A DNA stretch of 64,000 bases. It comes from Oceanospirillum sp048270425. GTDB taxonomy: Bacteria; Pseudomonadota; Gammaproteobacteria; Pseudomonadales; Halomonadaceae. The stretch is taken from contig JBLWSY010000016.1 of NCBI GenBank assembly GCA_048270425.1, forward strand, positions 1 through 64,000, read 5' to 3'. Within the stretch, counting starts at the first letter, position 1; each line of letters opens with the position of its first letter. Under the pieces are notes generated by a model, which was not told the DNA's origin, did no database searches, and saw only the letters and a list, made by a program, of their open reading frames with translations. Positions 27,503 through 36,625 of the stretch are shown here, piece after piece. Made by a program: the position numbers and the translations under genes.

Positions 27503-27580
27503 ATGATTATTCATACTATGGCTTCTGAGGATTCTTCCTAGGAGAGCTTAATGCAGCTTTTGAATAGACTTTGGCCGTAA
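27503..27580 (+). other. two very short open frames with strong ribosome binding sites before gap
   Basis: Frame one at 27503-27541 codes for MIIHTMASEDSS and has AAGGAGG seven bases before its ATG. Frame two at 27551-27580 codes for MQLLNRLWP and has GGAGAG upstream. Both lie before the best gap promoter (27596-27624), so they would need an earlier promoter. A 12-bp palindrome ACTCATATGAGT is at 27462-27473. They may be leader peptides or chance. Confidence 0.3.
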
Positions 27581-27595
27581 AATTAGTGTTTAAAT

Positions 27596-27624
27596 TTGCC
27601 CTTTGGGCGATCTGCTTTCATAAT
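27596..27624 (+). promoter_or_regulatory. probable sigma-70 promoter of gap
   Basis: TTGCCC at 27596-27601 and CATAAT at 27619-27624 are separated by 17 bases and match the -35 and -10 consensus at four and five of six positions. Transcription would start near 27631, about 40 bases before the gap start codon. Confidence 0.55.
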
Positions 27625-27672
27625 ACGCCCGCATTTTCGGTTGAGATTTTTTTGATTTAAGTGAGGCCGCCC

Positions 27673-29121
27673 GTGAGTCAAGAGATGTTAGATAACTGTT
27701 TCCAGGATTGGCAGGAGCGTGAAGCTCTGGCAGAAGCTATGATCCCGCTGATTGGTCAGCTGTATCGTAAAAACAATGTAGTGACTTCACTGTATGGCCG
27801 TGCAATGGTCAACCAGTCAGTTATCCGCATCCTGAAAGACCACCGTTTTGTTCGCCAGGTTGAAGGTACTGAGCTGTCTGTTCGTGACACGTACCCGATT
27901 CTGGAAACGATGGCTGGCATGAACATGGGCCCTGCTCACGTTGATATCGGTAAGCTGGCAGTTAAGTTCAAAAACGAGGGTGGCTCTGATCTGGAAGCCT
28001 TTCTGCGTAAAGAGCTGGACTCGGCAGTAGATAAGTACGAAGCAAACGGTGATGCGGGCTATAAAGACGTTGTTTTGTATGGTTTCGGCCGTATCGGTCG
28101 TCTGCTGGCTCGTATTCTGGTTGAGAAAGCGGGTGGCGGTAATAAGCTGCGTCTGCGCGCTATCGTTGTTCGTGGCGGTAAAGAAGGCGATCTGCAGAAG
28201 CGTGCAAGTCTGCTGCGTCGTGACTCTGTTCACGGCTCTTTCCAGGGCACCATCACAGTTGATGAAGAAGCTAAAGCGCTGATCATCAATGGTAATTACG
28301 TCCAGTTTATCTACGCGAACTCTCCTGCTGAAGTGGATTACACTGCTTACGGTATCAACGACGCTATCGTGGTTGATAACACGGGTATGTGGCGTGATGA
28401 GACCGGTCTGGGTCAGCACCTGAACTGCAAAGGCGCGTCCCGCGTTCTGCTGACAGCTCCTGGTAAGGGTGACATCAAAAACATTGTTCACGGTATCAAC
28501 AGTGATGTGATCGAGGAAGGCGATAAGATTCTGTCTGCGGCTTCCTGTACCACTAACGCGATTGTTCCGGTACTGAAAGCGATCGAAGACAAGTACGGTA
28601 TCGAGCACGGTCACGTTGAGACGGTTCACGCGTTTACTAACGATCAGAACCTGATCGATAACTTCCATAAAGCTTCTCGTCGTGGTCGTGCAGCACCGCT
28701 GAACATGGTTATCACTGAGACGGGTGCGGCTTCTGCTGCGGCTAAAGCATTGCCTTCTCTGAAAGGTAAGCTGACTGGCAACGCGATTCGTGTTCCTACG
28801 CCAAATGTTTCTATGGCGATTCTGAACCTGACGCTGAAGAACGGCACGACTGTCGAAGAAGTAAACGACTACCTGCGTGATGCCTCTCTGCACTCTGGCC
28901 TGCAGAAGCAGATCGACTTCGTTCAGTCTCCGGAAGTCGTTTCTTCGGACTTCGTGGGTAACCGTCATGCCGGTATCGTTGATGGTGAAGCCACTATCGT
29001 AAATGGTAAGCAGGCTGTTCTGTACGTTTGGTACGATAACGAATTCGGTTACAGCTGCCAGGTTGTACGTATTCTGCAGCAGATCTCTAACGTGCACTTC
29101 CAACATTTCCCTGCGCGTTAA
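27673..29121 (+). CDS. gap: glyceraldehyde-3-phosphate dehydrogenase with N-terminal extension
   Basis: The 482-residue enzyme oxidises glyceraldehyde 3-phosphate to 1,3-bisphosphoglycerate with NAD(P). About 135 N-terminal residues, rich in helix (REALAEAMIPLIGQLYRKNN), precede the normal Rossmann start VVLYGFGRIGRLLARIL. The catalytic Cys is in SAASCTTNAIVP and the His in HVETVHAFTNDQNLIDN; the end WYDNEFGYSCQVVRI is standard. Usual GAPDH has about 335 residues; this long form is known in Pseudomonas and relatives next to mfd. GTG at 27673 is preferred over GTG at 27661 because GTGAGG lies six bases upstream. Codon use is highly biased, which suggests high expression. Confidence 0.95.
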   Translation: MSQEMLDNCFQDWQEREALAEAMIPLIGQLYRKNNVVTSLYGRAMVNQSVIRILKDHRFVRQVEGTELSVRDTYPILETMAGMNMGPAHVDIGKLAVKFKNEGGSDLEAFLRKELDSAVDKYEANGDAGYKDVVLYGFGRIGRLLARILVEKAGGGNKLRLRAIVVRGGKEGDLQKRASLLRRDSVHGSFQGTITVDEEAKALIINGNYVQFIYANSPAEVDYTAYGINDAIVVDNTGMWRDETGLGQHLNCKGASRVLLTAPGKGDIKNIVHGINSDVIEEGDKILSAASCTTNAIVPVLKAIEDKYGIEHGHVETVHAFTNDQNLIDNFHKASRRGRAAPLNMVITETGAASAAAKALPSLKGKLTGNAIRVPTPNVSMAILNLTLKNGTTVEEVNDYLRDASLHSGLQKQIDFVQSPEVVSSDFVGNRHAGIVDGEATIVNGKQAVLYVWYDNEFGYSCQVVRILQQISNVHFQHFPAR

Positions 29122-29163
29122 TTTCTGATGTCTGCTTTTTCGGTGTAAATACCGGAATTGTTT

Positions 29164-29192
29164 AAAAGCCCGCTCAATGAGCGGGCTTTTTT
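29164..29192 (+). terminator. terminator after gap
   Basis: AAAAGCCCGCTC-AATG-AGCGGGCTTTT with a T run directly after. It lies 42 bases past the gap stop. Confidence 0.92.
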
Positions 29193-29544
29193 ATGCATAA
29201 CTAAAAGAAAATTAAACATTTTTCCCAATTCTAATTTGGTAATTGGCAGATATTTTCAGACGTTGCCGCCCAAATGACCGAAATTATTCAGAAACAGTAC
29301 CTTAGTCGTGCCCTCTGTTGTGGCAAAATGTCGCAGGTCGAGTGGTAAAGGCGTTGGCAGGTCTTTATAATGTGTCCGATTTTGGGAGCGATCCGGGTGG
29401 GCAGACCCGTGGTCGTAAAAACAGCAAGGCTGGCCATAAGAATTATCGACCTGATGCGGGCTGTTTCTAAGCATATCGAAGCATTCTGCATGGGGTTATC
29501 TAAGCTTTACCTTTAAAAAATAACTAAGTGATTGGGCGAGACGT
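29193..29544 (+). other. 352-bp region upstream of nqrA
   Basis: No credible gene. A perfect TATAAT at 29366-29371 could be the -10 of the nqr promoter, but I find no good -35 at 16-18 bases (the sequence there is near GAGTGG). If used, it leaves a leader of about 165 bases. A conserved RNA structure is possible, but none is evident by eye. Confidence 0.4.
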
Positions 29545-30897
29545 ATGATAAAAATCAAACGTGGCCTTGATCTGCCTATAGCCGGCGCACCTAAGCAAAG
29601 CATCGAAGATGCTGCTTTGGCGCGTACGGTCGCTGTGATTGGCACTGACTATGTGGGTATGAAGCCTACAATGGCAGTGAAGGTCGGCGATCAGGTTAAG
29701 CTGGGTCAAGAGCTCTTCAGTGATAAAAAGACCCCGGGTGTGAAATATACCGCTCCTGCTGCCGGTGAGATTGTTGCCGTCAACCGTGGTGAGCGCCGTA
29801 TACTTCAGTCTGTGGTTATCAAAGTGGCGGATCAGGAAGAAAAAGTTCAGTTTGCCAAATTCGGTCAGGCTGATCTGTCTTCTCTGGAGCGATCAAAGGT
29901 TCAGGAGCAACTGGTTGATTCCGGTTTGTGGACAGCACTGCGCACCCGTCCTTTCAGCCGTGTTCCGGCTTTGGACAGCACTCCTAACTCCATCTTTGTT
30001 ACTGCAATTGATACCAACCCTCTGGCAGCTGATCCTGCCGCGGTACTGAAAGGTCAGGAAGATGACTTCCAGGCTGGCCTTGAGATTCTGGCACGTCTGA
30101 CAGACGGAAAAATTTTCGTTTGTAAGGCAGCTGGCGCTTCCATTCCTGCTCAGGCGGGTGGTCAGGTTGTGGTTGAAGAGTTTGCGGGTCCGCATCCTGC
30201 GGGTTTAGCAGGCACTCACATTCACCATCTGGATCCTGTTAGCTCTGAGAAAACCGTTTGGACAATCGGTTATCAGGATGTTGTGGCTTTCGGCCAGCTC
30301 TTCCTGACCGGTGAACTGAACGTTTCCCGTGTTATCGCTCTGGGCGGTCCTGAAATTAAGAATCCGCGTCTGGTTAAAACCCGTCTGGGTGCATCTTTGG
30401 AAGATGTCTGCAGTAGCGATATTGCAGACCGTGACGCCGTTCGTCTTATCTCAGGTTCTGTATTCGGTGGTACGACGGCTAAAGGTCCTTTCTCCTTCCT
30501 AGGACGCTACCACACGCAAGTAAGCGCCCTGAAAGAAGGCACAGAACGTGACTTTATGGGGTGGCTGTCTCCGGGTGCTAATAAGCACTCTATGCTGAAT
30601 ATTTACATCTCTAAGCTGTTTGGCCTGAAGAACTACTCACCATCTACCAATACTAACGGTAGTGAGCGTGCGATGGTTCCTGTGGGTTCTTACGAACGTG
30701 TTATGCCTCTGGATATCCTGCCGACTCAGTTGCTGCGTGCACTGATCGTTAGCGATATTGAAACTGCGATGCAGTTGGGTTGTCTGGAACTGGACGAAGA
30801 AGATCTTGCTCTGTGTACTTACGTGTGCCCTGGCAAGTATGAGTATGGTCCTATCCTGCGCAACAATCTGACCACGATTGAGAAGGAGGGGGCATAA
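29545..30897 (+). CDS. nqrA: Na+-translocating NADH:quinone reductase subunit A
   Basis: NqrA is the large peripheral cytoplasmic subunit of the Na+-NQR complex, implicated in ubiquinone binding. The 450-residue product begins MIKIKRGLDLPIAGAPKQSI, as usual, and has the family features FSDKKTPGVKYTAPAAGEIV, GPHPAGLAGTHIHHLDPV and VCPGKYEYGPILRNNLTTIE at the end. It is the first gene of nqrABCDEF-apbE, and its stop overlaps the nqrB start by one base (TAATG). Confidence 0.97.
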   Translation: MIKIKRGLDLPIAGAPKQSIEDAALARTVAVIGTDYVGMKPTMAVKVGDQVKLGQELFSDKKTPGVKYTAPAAGEIVAVNRGERRILQSVVIKVADQEEKVQFAKFGQADLSSLERSKVQEQLVDSGLWTALRTRPFSRVPALDSTPNSIFVTAIDTNPLAADPAAVLKGQEDDFQAGLEILARLTDGKIFVCKAAGASIPAQAGGQVVVEEFAGPHPAGLAGTHIHHLDPVSSEKTVWTIGYQDVVAFGQLFLTGELNVSRVIALGGPEIKNPRLVKTRLGASLEDVCSSDIADRDAVRLISGSVFGGTTAKGPFSFLGRYHTQVSALKEGTERDFMGWLSPGANKHSMLNIYISKLFGLKNYSPSTNTNGSERAMVPVGSYERVMPLDILPTQLLRALIVSDIETAMQLGCLELDEEDLALCTYVCPGKYEYGPILRNNLTTIEKEGA

Positions 30898-32099
30898 TGG
30901 GTCTGCGTAAAATCCTTGATAATATGGAACCTCACTTCCACAAAGGTGGTAAGTATGAAAACTGGTATGCGCTTTACGAAGCGGTTGATACCATTTTCTA
31001 TTCTCCGGGTTCCACTACCAAAACCACAGCCCACGTACGTGATGGTGTTGACCTGAAGCGTATGATGATCACCGTTTGGATGTGTACATTCCCGGCGATG
31101 TTCTTTGGTATGTGGAATGTGGGTTACCACGCTAATATGGCGATGGCTGCAGAAGGTATTGCGGCGGCTGAAGGCTGGCGTGGTGCTCTGATCAGTCTGC
31201 TGGCGGGTTACGATGCTGCAAGTCTGTGGGATAACATGATCCACGGTGCGATGTACTTTCTGCCGGTTTATGCCGTGACCTTTGTTGTCGGTGGCTTCTG
31301 GGAAGTGTTGTTCGCGATGAAGCGTGGTCATGAGGTGAACGAAGGTTTCTTCGTAACGTCTATCCTGTTCGCGCTGACGCTTCCTCCTACCATTCCTCTG
31401 TGGCAGGTTGCACTGGGTATTACCTTCGGTGTGGTTGTTGCTAAAGAGATCTTTGGTGGTACGGGTAAGAACTTCCTTAACCCTGCTCTGGCGGGTCGTG
31501 CGTTCCTGTACTTCGCGTACCCTGCACAGATCTCCGGTGATGCGGTATGGACTGCAGTAGACGGTTACACAGGTGCAACTGCACTGGGTGTTGCTGCGGC
31601 TGAAGGTGTTGATGGTCTGGTCAACAGCATGACCTGGTGGGATTCCTTCCTGGGTGTTATGCCGGGCTCCATGGGTGAAACCTCGACGCTGGCGATTATG
31701 ATCGGTGGTGCCATTCTTCTGGCTACTAAGATTGCGTCATGGCGTATCGTGCTGGGTGTGTTCATTGGTATGTTCGCGCTGAGCTCTCTGCTGAACGCGG
31801 TAGGTTCTGATACAAACCCTATGTTCGCATTGCCATGGTACTGGCACCTGACTCTGGGTGGTCTGGCCTTTGGTATGTTCTTCATGGCGACTGACCCTGT
31901 ATCTGCCTCTATGACCAATACAGGTAAGATCTGGTTCGGTATTCTGATCGGTGTAATGACAGTGATGATCCGTGTGGTCAACCCGGCATTCCCTGAGGGT
32001 ATTATGCTGGCGATTCTGTTTGCGAACCTGTTTGCACCGTTTATCGACCACTTTGTGGTTCAGGCCAATATCAAACGGAGAATGATGCGCAATGTCTAG
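30897..32099 (+). CDS. nqrB: Na+-translocating NADH:quinone reductase subunit B
   Basis: The 400-residue integral membrane subunit is homologous to RnfD. It carries a covalently bound FMN on a Thr, seen here in GYTGATALG near residue 225 (ApbE-type site, S/T-G-A-T), and binds riboflavin. Hydrophobic segments span most of the protein; FNPALAGRAF-like motif NFLNPALAGRAFLYFAYP is present. The 3' end overlaps nqrC by eight bases, so translation is coupled. Confidence 0.97.
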   Translation: MGLRKILDNMEPHFHKGGKYENWYALYEAVDTIFYSPGSTTKTTAHVRDGVDLKRMMITVWMCTFPAMFFGMWNVGYHANMAMAAEGIAAAEGWRGALISLLAGYDAASLWDNMIHGAMYFLPVYAVTFVVGGFWEVLFAMKRGHEVNEGFFVTSILFALTLPPTIPLWQVALGITFGVVVAKEIFGGTGKNFLNPALAGRAFLYFAYPAQISGDAVWTAVDGYTGATALGVAAAEGVDGLVNSMTWWDSFLGVMPGSMGETSTLAIMIGGAILLATKIASWRIVLGVFIGMFALSSLLNAVGSDTNPMFALPWYWHLTLGGLAFGMFFMATDPVSASMTNTGKIWFGILIGVMTVMIRVVNPAFPEGIMLAILFANLFAPFIDHFVVQANIKRRMMRNV

Positions 32100-32871
32100 T
32101 AGCAACGATTCCATCAAGAAAACGCTTACCGTAGCGTTACTGCTGTGTATCGTCTGCTCCGTGATTGTTTCCGGCGCAGCGGTAGTGTTTAAAGCACAAC
32201 AGCAGGAAAACAAAGCCCTGGACCGTAAATCCAACATTCTGGCAGCTGCCGGTCTGATGGAGCCAGGTAAGTCTATTGACGAACTGTATGCTCAGATTAC
32301 CCCCCGTGTGGTGAACCTGAATACCGGTGAATATACCGATGCAGTCAACGCTGAAACTTATGATCAGCTTCGTGCGGCTAAAGATCCTGAAATGTCTAAA
32401 GCGCTGTCTAACAGTGAAGACGTTGCAGGTATCAAGCGTCGTGAGAAGTATGCCACGGTTTATCTGGTAGAGAAGGAAGGCGAGTTGGATCGCATCATTC
32501 TGCCGGTTCGTGGTTATGGTCTGTGGTCGACTCTGCACGGCTTCCTGGCTCTGGAAGCAGATGCTAACACCGTAATTGGTCTCGGCTTTTACCAGCATGC
32601 GGAAACTCCGGGACTGGGTGGTGAAGTTGATAACCCTAAGTGGAAAGCTCTTTGGAACGGCAAAAAACTGTATAACGAAGGTTCTGCTGAACCTGTTATT
32701 GAGCTGATCAAGGGGTCTGTTGATGCTTCGACACCTAATGCTGAGCACAAAGTTGACGGTCTTTCCGGTGCAACTCTGACCAGCCGTGGTGTGACTAATC
32801 TGGTTCAGTACTGGGTTGGCGAAGAGGGTTTCGGCCCTTACTTAAGCAAACTTCGTAAGGAAGGAGTATAA
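32092..32871 (+). CDS. nqrC: Na+-translocating NADH:quinone reductase subunit C
   Basis: The 259-residue subunit is homologous to RnfG, with one N-terminal membrane segment (about 10-33) and a periplasmic FMN-binding domain. The covalent FMN site is the Thr in LSGATLTSRGV near residue 226. HAETPGLGGEVDNPKWK is the usual family stretch. ApbE, the enzyme that attaches FMN, is encoded in the same operon. NqrD starts two bases after its stop. Confidence 0.97.
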   Translation: MSSSNDSIKKTLTVALLLCIVCSVIVSGAAVVFKAQQQENKALDRKSNILAAAGLMEPGKSIDELYAQITPRVVNLNTGEYTDAVNAETYDQLRAAKDPEMSKALSNSEDVAGIKRREKYATVYLVEKEGELDRIILPVRGYGLWSTLHGFLALEADANTVIGLGFYQHAETPGLGGEVDNPKWKALWNGKKLYNEGSAEPVIELIKGSVDASTPNAEHKVDGLSGATLTSRGVTNLVQYWVGEEGFGPYLSKLRKEGV

Positions 32872-32873
32872 AA

Positions 32874-33539
32874 ATGGCTGATACTCCAAAGAGCGTTATT
32901 GTCTCTCCAATCTTTGCCAACAACCCAATCGCTCTGCAGATTCTGGGTATTTGTTCGGCACTGGCAGTAACCAGCAGTCTTTCTGTTGCTATCGTGATGG
33001 GTATTGCGGTGTGTCTGGTAACAGCTTTCTCAAGCATGTTTATCTCGCTGATCCGCAACCAGATCCCAAGCAGCATCCGTATTATCGTACAGATGACCAT
33101 TATTGCTTCTCTGGTAATCGTTGTTGACCAGATGCTGAAAGCATACGCTTATGAAACCAGTAAGCAGCTGTCGGTATTCGTAGGTCTGATTATCACTAAC
33201 TGTATCGTAATGGGTCGTGCGGAAGCTTACGCCATGAAGAACGGTCCAGTGATGAGCTTTATCGATGGTATCGGTAACGGTCTGGGCTACACCGTGGTTC
33301 TGCTGTTCGTTGGTTTCATTCGTGAGCTGTTCGGTTCCGGTAGCCTGTTCGGCATCCAGATCCTGGAGAAAATCAACGACGGCGGTTGGTATCTGCCGAA
33401 CGGCATGATGCTGTTACCACCTTCAGCGTTCTTTATCATTGCCGGTTTCATCTGGCTGATCCGTACCTGGCAGCCGTCTCAGAATGAATCTGCTGAGTTC
33501 AAGATCGCTCCAAACACTCAAGTTAAGGAGGCAGTGTAA
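32874..33539 (+). CDS. nqrD: Na+-translocating NADH:quinone reductase subunit D
   Basis: The 221-residue membrane subunit (RnfE homologue) has six hydrophobic segments. Conserved stretches are NCIVMGRAEAYAMKNGP, with the Cys that helps hold the intramembrane iron-sulphur centre shared with NqrE, and IRNQIPSSIRIIVQMTIIAS. Start preceded by AAGGAG. Its stop overlaps the nqrE start by one base. Confidence 0.97.
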   Translation: MADTPKSVIVSPIFANNPIALQILGICSALAVTSSLSVAIVMGIAVCLVTAFSSMFISLIRNQIPSSIRIIVQMTIIASLVIVVDQMLKAYAYETSKQLSVFVGLIITNCIVMGRAEAYAMKNGPVMSFIDGIGNGLGYTVVLLFVGFIRELFGSGSLFGIQILEKINDGGWYLPNGMMLLPPSAFFIIAGFIWLIRTWQPSQNESAEFKIAPNTQVKEAV

Positions 33540-34159
33540 TGTTTGAGTATTACGTTAGCCTTTTAGTTAAGGCGATTTTCGTAGAAAACATGGCATTGGC
33601 CTTCTTCCTGGGCATGTGTACTTTCCTGGCAGTGTCCAAGAAAGTTGATGCAGCCTTGGGTCTGGGTATTGCCGTTGTTGTCGTACAGGTTATTACCGTT
33701 CCGGTAAATAACCTGATTTACAACAACCTGCTGCGTGAAGGTGCTCTGGTTTGGACCGGCATGGAAGGCGCAGAATCGATCGATCTGAGCTTCCTGGGTT
33801 ATCTGAGTTATATCGGCGTGATCGCGGCGATGGTTCAGATCCTGGAGATGTTCCTCGACAAATTTGTTCCTGCTCTCTACAACGCACTTGGCGTGTTCCT
33901 GCCGCTGATTACCGTGAACTGTGCCATCCTGGGTGCGTCTCTGTTCATGGTTGAGCGTGATTACACCTTTGGTGAGTCAGTTGTATATGGTGCCGGTGCA
34001 GGTATCGGTTGGGCGCTGGCGATTGTTGCGCTGGCGGGTATCCGTGAAAAACTGAAGTACAGTGATGTACCTAAAGGCCTGGAAGGTCTGGGTATCACAT
34101 TTGTGACTGTAGGTCTGATGTCTCTGGGCTTTATGTCCTTCTCGGGCGTGCAGCTGTAA
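33539..34159 (+). CDS. nqrE: Na+-translocating NADH:quinone reductase subunit E
   Basis: The 206-residue membrane subunit (RnfA homologue) has six membrane segments in inverted topology relative to NqrD. FVENMALAFFLGMCTFLAVSKK and LPLITVNCAILGASLF carry the Cys residues expected for the shared iron centre. A 41-base gap separates it from nqrF, the largest gap among the core nqr genes. Confidence 0.97.
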   Translation: MFEYYVSLLVKAIFVENMALAFFLGMCTFLAVSKKVDAALGLGIAVVVVQVITVPVNNLIYNNLLREGALVWTGMEGAESIDLSFLGYLSYIGVIAAMVQILEMFLDKFVPALYNALGVFLPLITVNCAILGASLFMVERDYTFGESVVYGAGAGIGWALAIVALAGIREKLKYSDVPKGLEGLGITFVTVGLMSLGFMSFSGVQL

Positions 34160-34200
34160 GTACGCAGTTGACGGAAACTTAGAACAAAAAGGTTCAGAAC

Positions 34201-35430
34201 ATGGTTGATTCACAACTTATTGTGCTGGGCGTGGTCATGTTCACAATCATCGTAGTATCTCTGGTACTGGTGATTCTGGCAGCACGCAACAAGCTGGTTA
34301 GCAGTGGCGATGTCACTGTAACCATTAATGGTGAGCAGAAAATTACTACCCCTGCGGGCGGTAAACTGCTTCAGACACTGGCTTCAAACGGTATCTTCCT
34401 GTCATCTGCGTGTGGTGGCGGTGGCTCTTGTGCCCAGTGTAAATGTATTGTTTCTTCAGGCGGCGGTTCTATCCTGCCAACGGAAGAGTCTCACTTCACG
34501 ATGGGTGAGAAAAAAGAAGGCTGGCGTCTTTCCTGCCAGGTTCCTGTGAAACAGGACATGGATATCGAGGTTGAGGCTGACGTATTTGGCGTTAAGAAGT
34601 GGGAATGTACGGTTGAGTCTAACCCGAACGTTGCCACCTTCATTAAAGAGCTGACTCTGCGTCTTCCGGAAGGTGAAAACGTAGACTTCCGTGCGGGTGG
34701 TTATGTTCAGCTGGAAGTGCCTCCGCATGAAGTTCACTACAAAGACTTCGATATTGAGGAAGAATATCACCCGGACTGGGATAAGTTTAACATCTGGAAG
34801 TATGTCTCTAAGGTTGATGAAACCATCACCCGTGCATACTCCATGGCGAACTATCCGGAAGAGAAAGGTATTGTTAAGTTCAATATCCGTATTGCGTCAC
34901 CACCTCCGGGTCGTGATGACGTACCACCGGGTCAGATGTCTTCTTACGTATTCAGTCTGAAGCCAGGTGACAAGATCACTGTATCGGGTCCATTTGGTGA
35001 GTTCTTCGCTAAAGACACTGATAATGAGATGGTGTTCATCGGTGGTGGTGCGGGTATGGCGCCTATGCGTTCCCACATCTTCGATCAGCTGAAGCGTCTG
35101 AACTCCAAGCGCAAGATCTCTTTCTGGTACGGTGCACGTTCTGTACGTGAAGCCTTCTACGTAGAAGAGTTCGATAAGCTGGCGGAAGAAAACGAGAACT
35201 TCACCTGGCATCTGGCTCTGTCCGATCCACTGCCGGAGGATAACTGGACCGGTATGACCGGCTTCATCCACAACGTACTGTATGAAAACTATCTGAAGGA
35301 TCATGAAGCGCCTGAAGATTGTGAGTACTACATGTGTGGACCTCCAATGATGAACTCTGCTGTGATCCAGATGCTGTTGAATCTGGGTGTTGAGCCTGAG
35401 AACATTCTGCTTGACGACTTCGGTGGTTAA
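34201..35430 (+). CDS. nqrF: Na+-translocating NADH:quinone reductase subunit F
   Basis: NqrF is the NADH entry point. The 409-residue product has an N-terminal membrane anchor (about 5-25), a 2Fe-2S ferredoxin domain with SACGGGGSCAQCKC plus a fourth Cys in WRLSCQVP, an FAD domain with RAYSMANYPEE, and a NADH domain with FIGGGAGMAPMRSHIFDQL. The end ILLDDFGG is the expected terminus. It starts after an AAAGGTTCAGAAC ribosome binding site, and apbE begins three bases after its stop. Confidence 0.98.
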   Translation: MVDSQLIVLGVVMFTIIVVSLVLVILAARNKLVSSGDVTVTINGEQKITTPAGGKLLQTLASNGIFLSSACGGGGSCAQCKCIVSSGGGSILPTEESHFTMGEKKEGWRLSCQVPVKQDMDIEVEADVFGVKKWECTVESNPNVATFIKELTLRLPEGENVDFRAGGYVQLEVPPHEVHYKDFDIEEEYHPDWDKFNIWKYVSKVDETITRAYSMANYPEEKGIVKFNIRIASPPPGRDDVPPGQMSSYVFSLKPGDKITVSGPFGEFFAKDTDNEMVFIGGGAGMAPMRSHIFDQLKRLNSKRKISFWYGARSVREAFYVEEFDKLAEENENFTWHLALSDPLPEDNWTGMTGFIHNVLYENYLKDHEAPEDCEYYMCGPPMMNSAVIQMLLNLGVEPENILLDDFGG

Positions 35431-35433
35431 GTA

Positions 35434-36567
35434 ATGCGCAGTGATCTCAAGCTGTTGCTGACAGGCCTTTACGGGTCTGTCTTGCAACAGGTCGGAATAC
35501 TGATCGCTGCCGGTCTGTCCCGTTTGGGACAGATCATCAAAGTGGGGCTGGCCTTAACAGGGCTGGCCCTTCTTGCTGGTTGCGATAGTGATCCGGTCAT
35601 TATCAAGTTTTCCGGCCCTATTATGGGCACTCAGTACCATGTTTCTGTGGTCGAAAGTGAAGGCATAAGCCTCGATAAAGCCGGTCAGCAAGCACTTGCT
35701 GAAGGCATAAAGAATTCACTGGTCGATGTTGATCTTAAAATGTCGACCTATAAGCAGCACTCAGAGTTATCACGTTTTAATCAGTCGAGTGCTGGCGAGT
35801 GGTTTCCGGTTTCTGCTGATACCGCTGTTGTTGTAGAAGAAGCGTTGCAAATTTCGGCGTTAAGCCATGGTGCTTTTGATCCTACTATCGGGCCTTTGGT
35901 TAATCTCTGGGGGTTTGGTCCTGATCTGAGGCCTGACCAGGTGCCCAGTGAGGCGGAACTGGCTTTGGCCTATGAGCGGATAGGCTATCAGTCTGTCGCT
36001 GTTAAAGGGGCTGATAGCGGTGCCCCTTTGTTAAGAAAAGAGAAAGATATCTACCTGGATCTCTCCGCCATCGCTAAAGGCTATGGGGTCGATCAGGTTG
36101 CCCGTTATCTTGATCGCCAGGGGTTTCATAACTATCTGGTAGAAGTGGGTGGCGAACTTCGCTTGAAAGGTCATAAACCCGATGGTTCAGCCTGGAGAAT
36201 TGCCATTGAAAAGCCCAGTACAACCGGGCAGGTGGTTCAGGAAGTGTTAGCGGTGACTGATGTCTCCGTTGCCACATCGGGCGGTTATCGGAATTACTTT
36301 GAAGCTGACGGTCAGCGTTTTTCTCATACCATCAATCCGCTGAGCGGACGCCCTATTACCCATAAGCTGGCCTCGGTGACGGTTTTGCATCCGTCCTGTG
36401 CTACGGCAGACGCGATGGCGACTACACTGATGGTGATGGGCCCGGAGAAAGGGCTTGAATTTGCCCGTGATCAGGGACTGGCTGTTTATATGTTGGTCAA
36501 AGCCGATGGAGATGGTTTTGATGTGATTCAGACGGAACAATTTACTGCCCTGGCGAATCTGAAGTAA
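35434..36567 (+). CDS. apbE: FAD:protein FMN transferase ApbE
   Basis: ApbE transfers FMN from FAD to the Thr of S/T-G-A-T motifs in NqrB and NqrC, in the periplasm. The 377-residue product has the lipobox LLAGC at about 46-50, GPIMGTQYHVSV, FDPTIGPLVNLWGFGP, YLDLSAIAKGYGVDQVA and THKLASVTVLHPSCATADAMATTLMVMG near the end, all standard. The segment before the lipobox is about 49 residues, long for a lipoprotein signal; a later start may be used, but none has a good ribosome binding site. Confidence 0.95.
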   Translation: MRSDLKLLLTGLYGSVLQQVGILIAAGLSRLGQIIKVGLALTGLALLAGCDSDPVIIKFSGPIMGTQYHVSVVESEGISLDKAGQQALAEGIKNSLVDVDLKMSTYKQHSELSRFNQSSAGEWFPVSADTAVVVEEALQISALSHGAFDPTIGPLVNLWGFGPDLRPDQVPSEAELALAYERIGYQSVAVKGADSGAPLLRKEKDIYLDLSAIAKGYGVDQVARYLDRQGFHNYLVEVGGELRLKGHKPDGSAWRIAIEKPSTTGQVVQEVLAVTDVSVATSGGYRNYFEADGQRFSHTINPLSGRPITHKLASVTVLHPSCATADAMATTLMVMGPEKGLEFARDQGLAVYMLVKADGDGFDVIQTEQFTALANLK

Positions 36568-36625
36568 CAGGGTATCTACCCGGTTCGTCGCTGAAGAATT
36601 ATTGAATAATCTGAGGTAAGTTCGT

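Noticed and set aside
27817..29106. 429-codon open frame on the minus strand opposite gap
   Set aside because: It is an antisense shadow: highly biased codon use in gap keeps the opposite frame open. Its composition (many Arg, Asn, Thr, Val, no domain) is not protein-like.
29366..29371. Perfect TATAAT as nqr promoter
   Set aside because: No -35-like hexamer at the right distance; kept only as a note in the intergenic entry.
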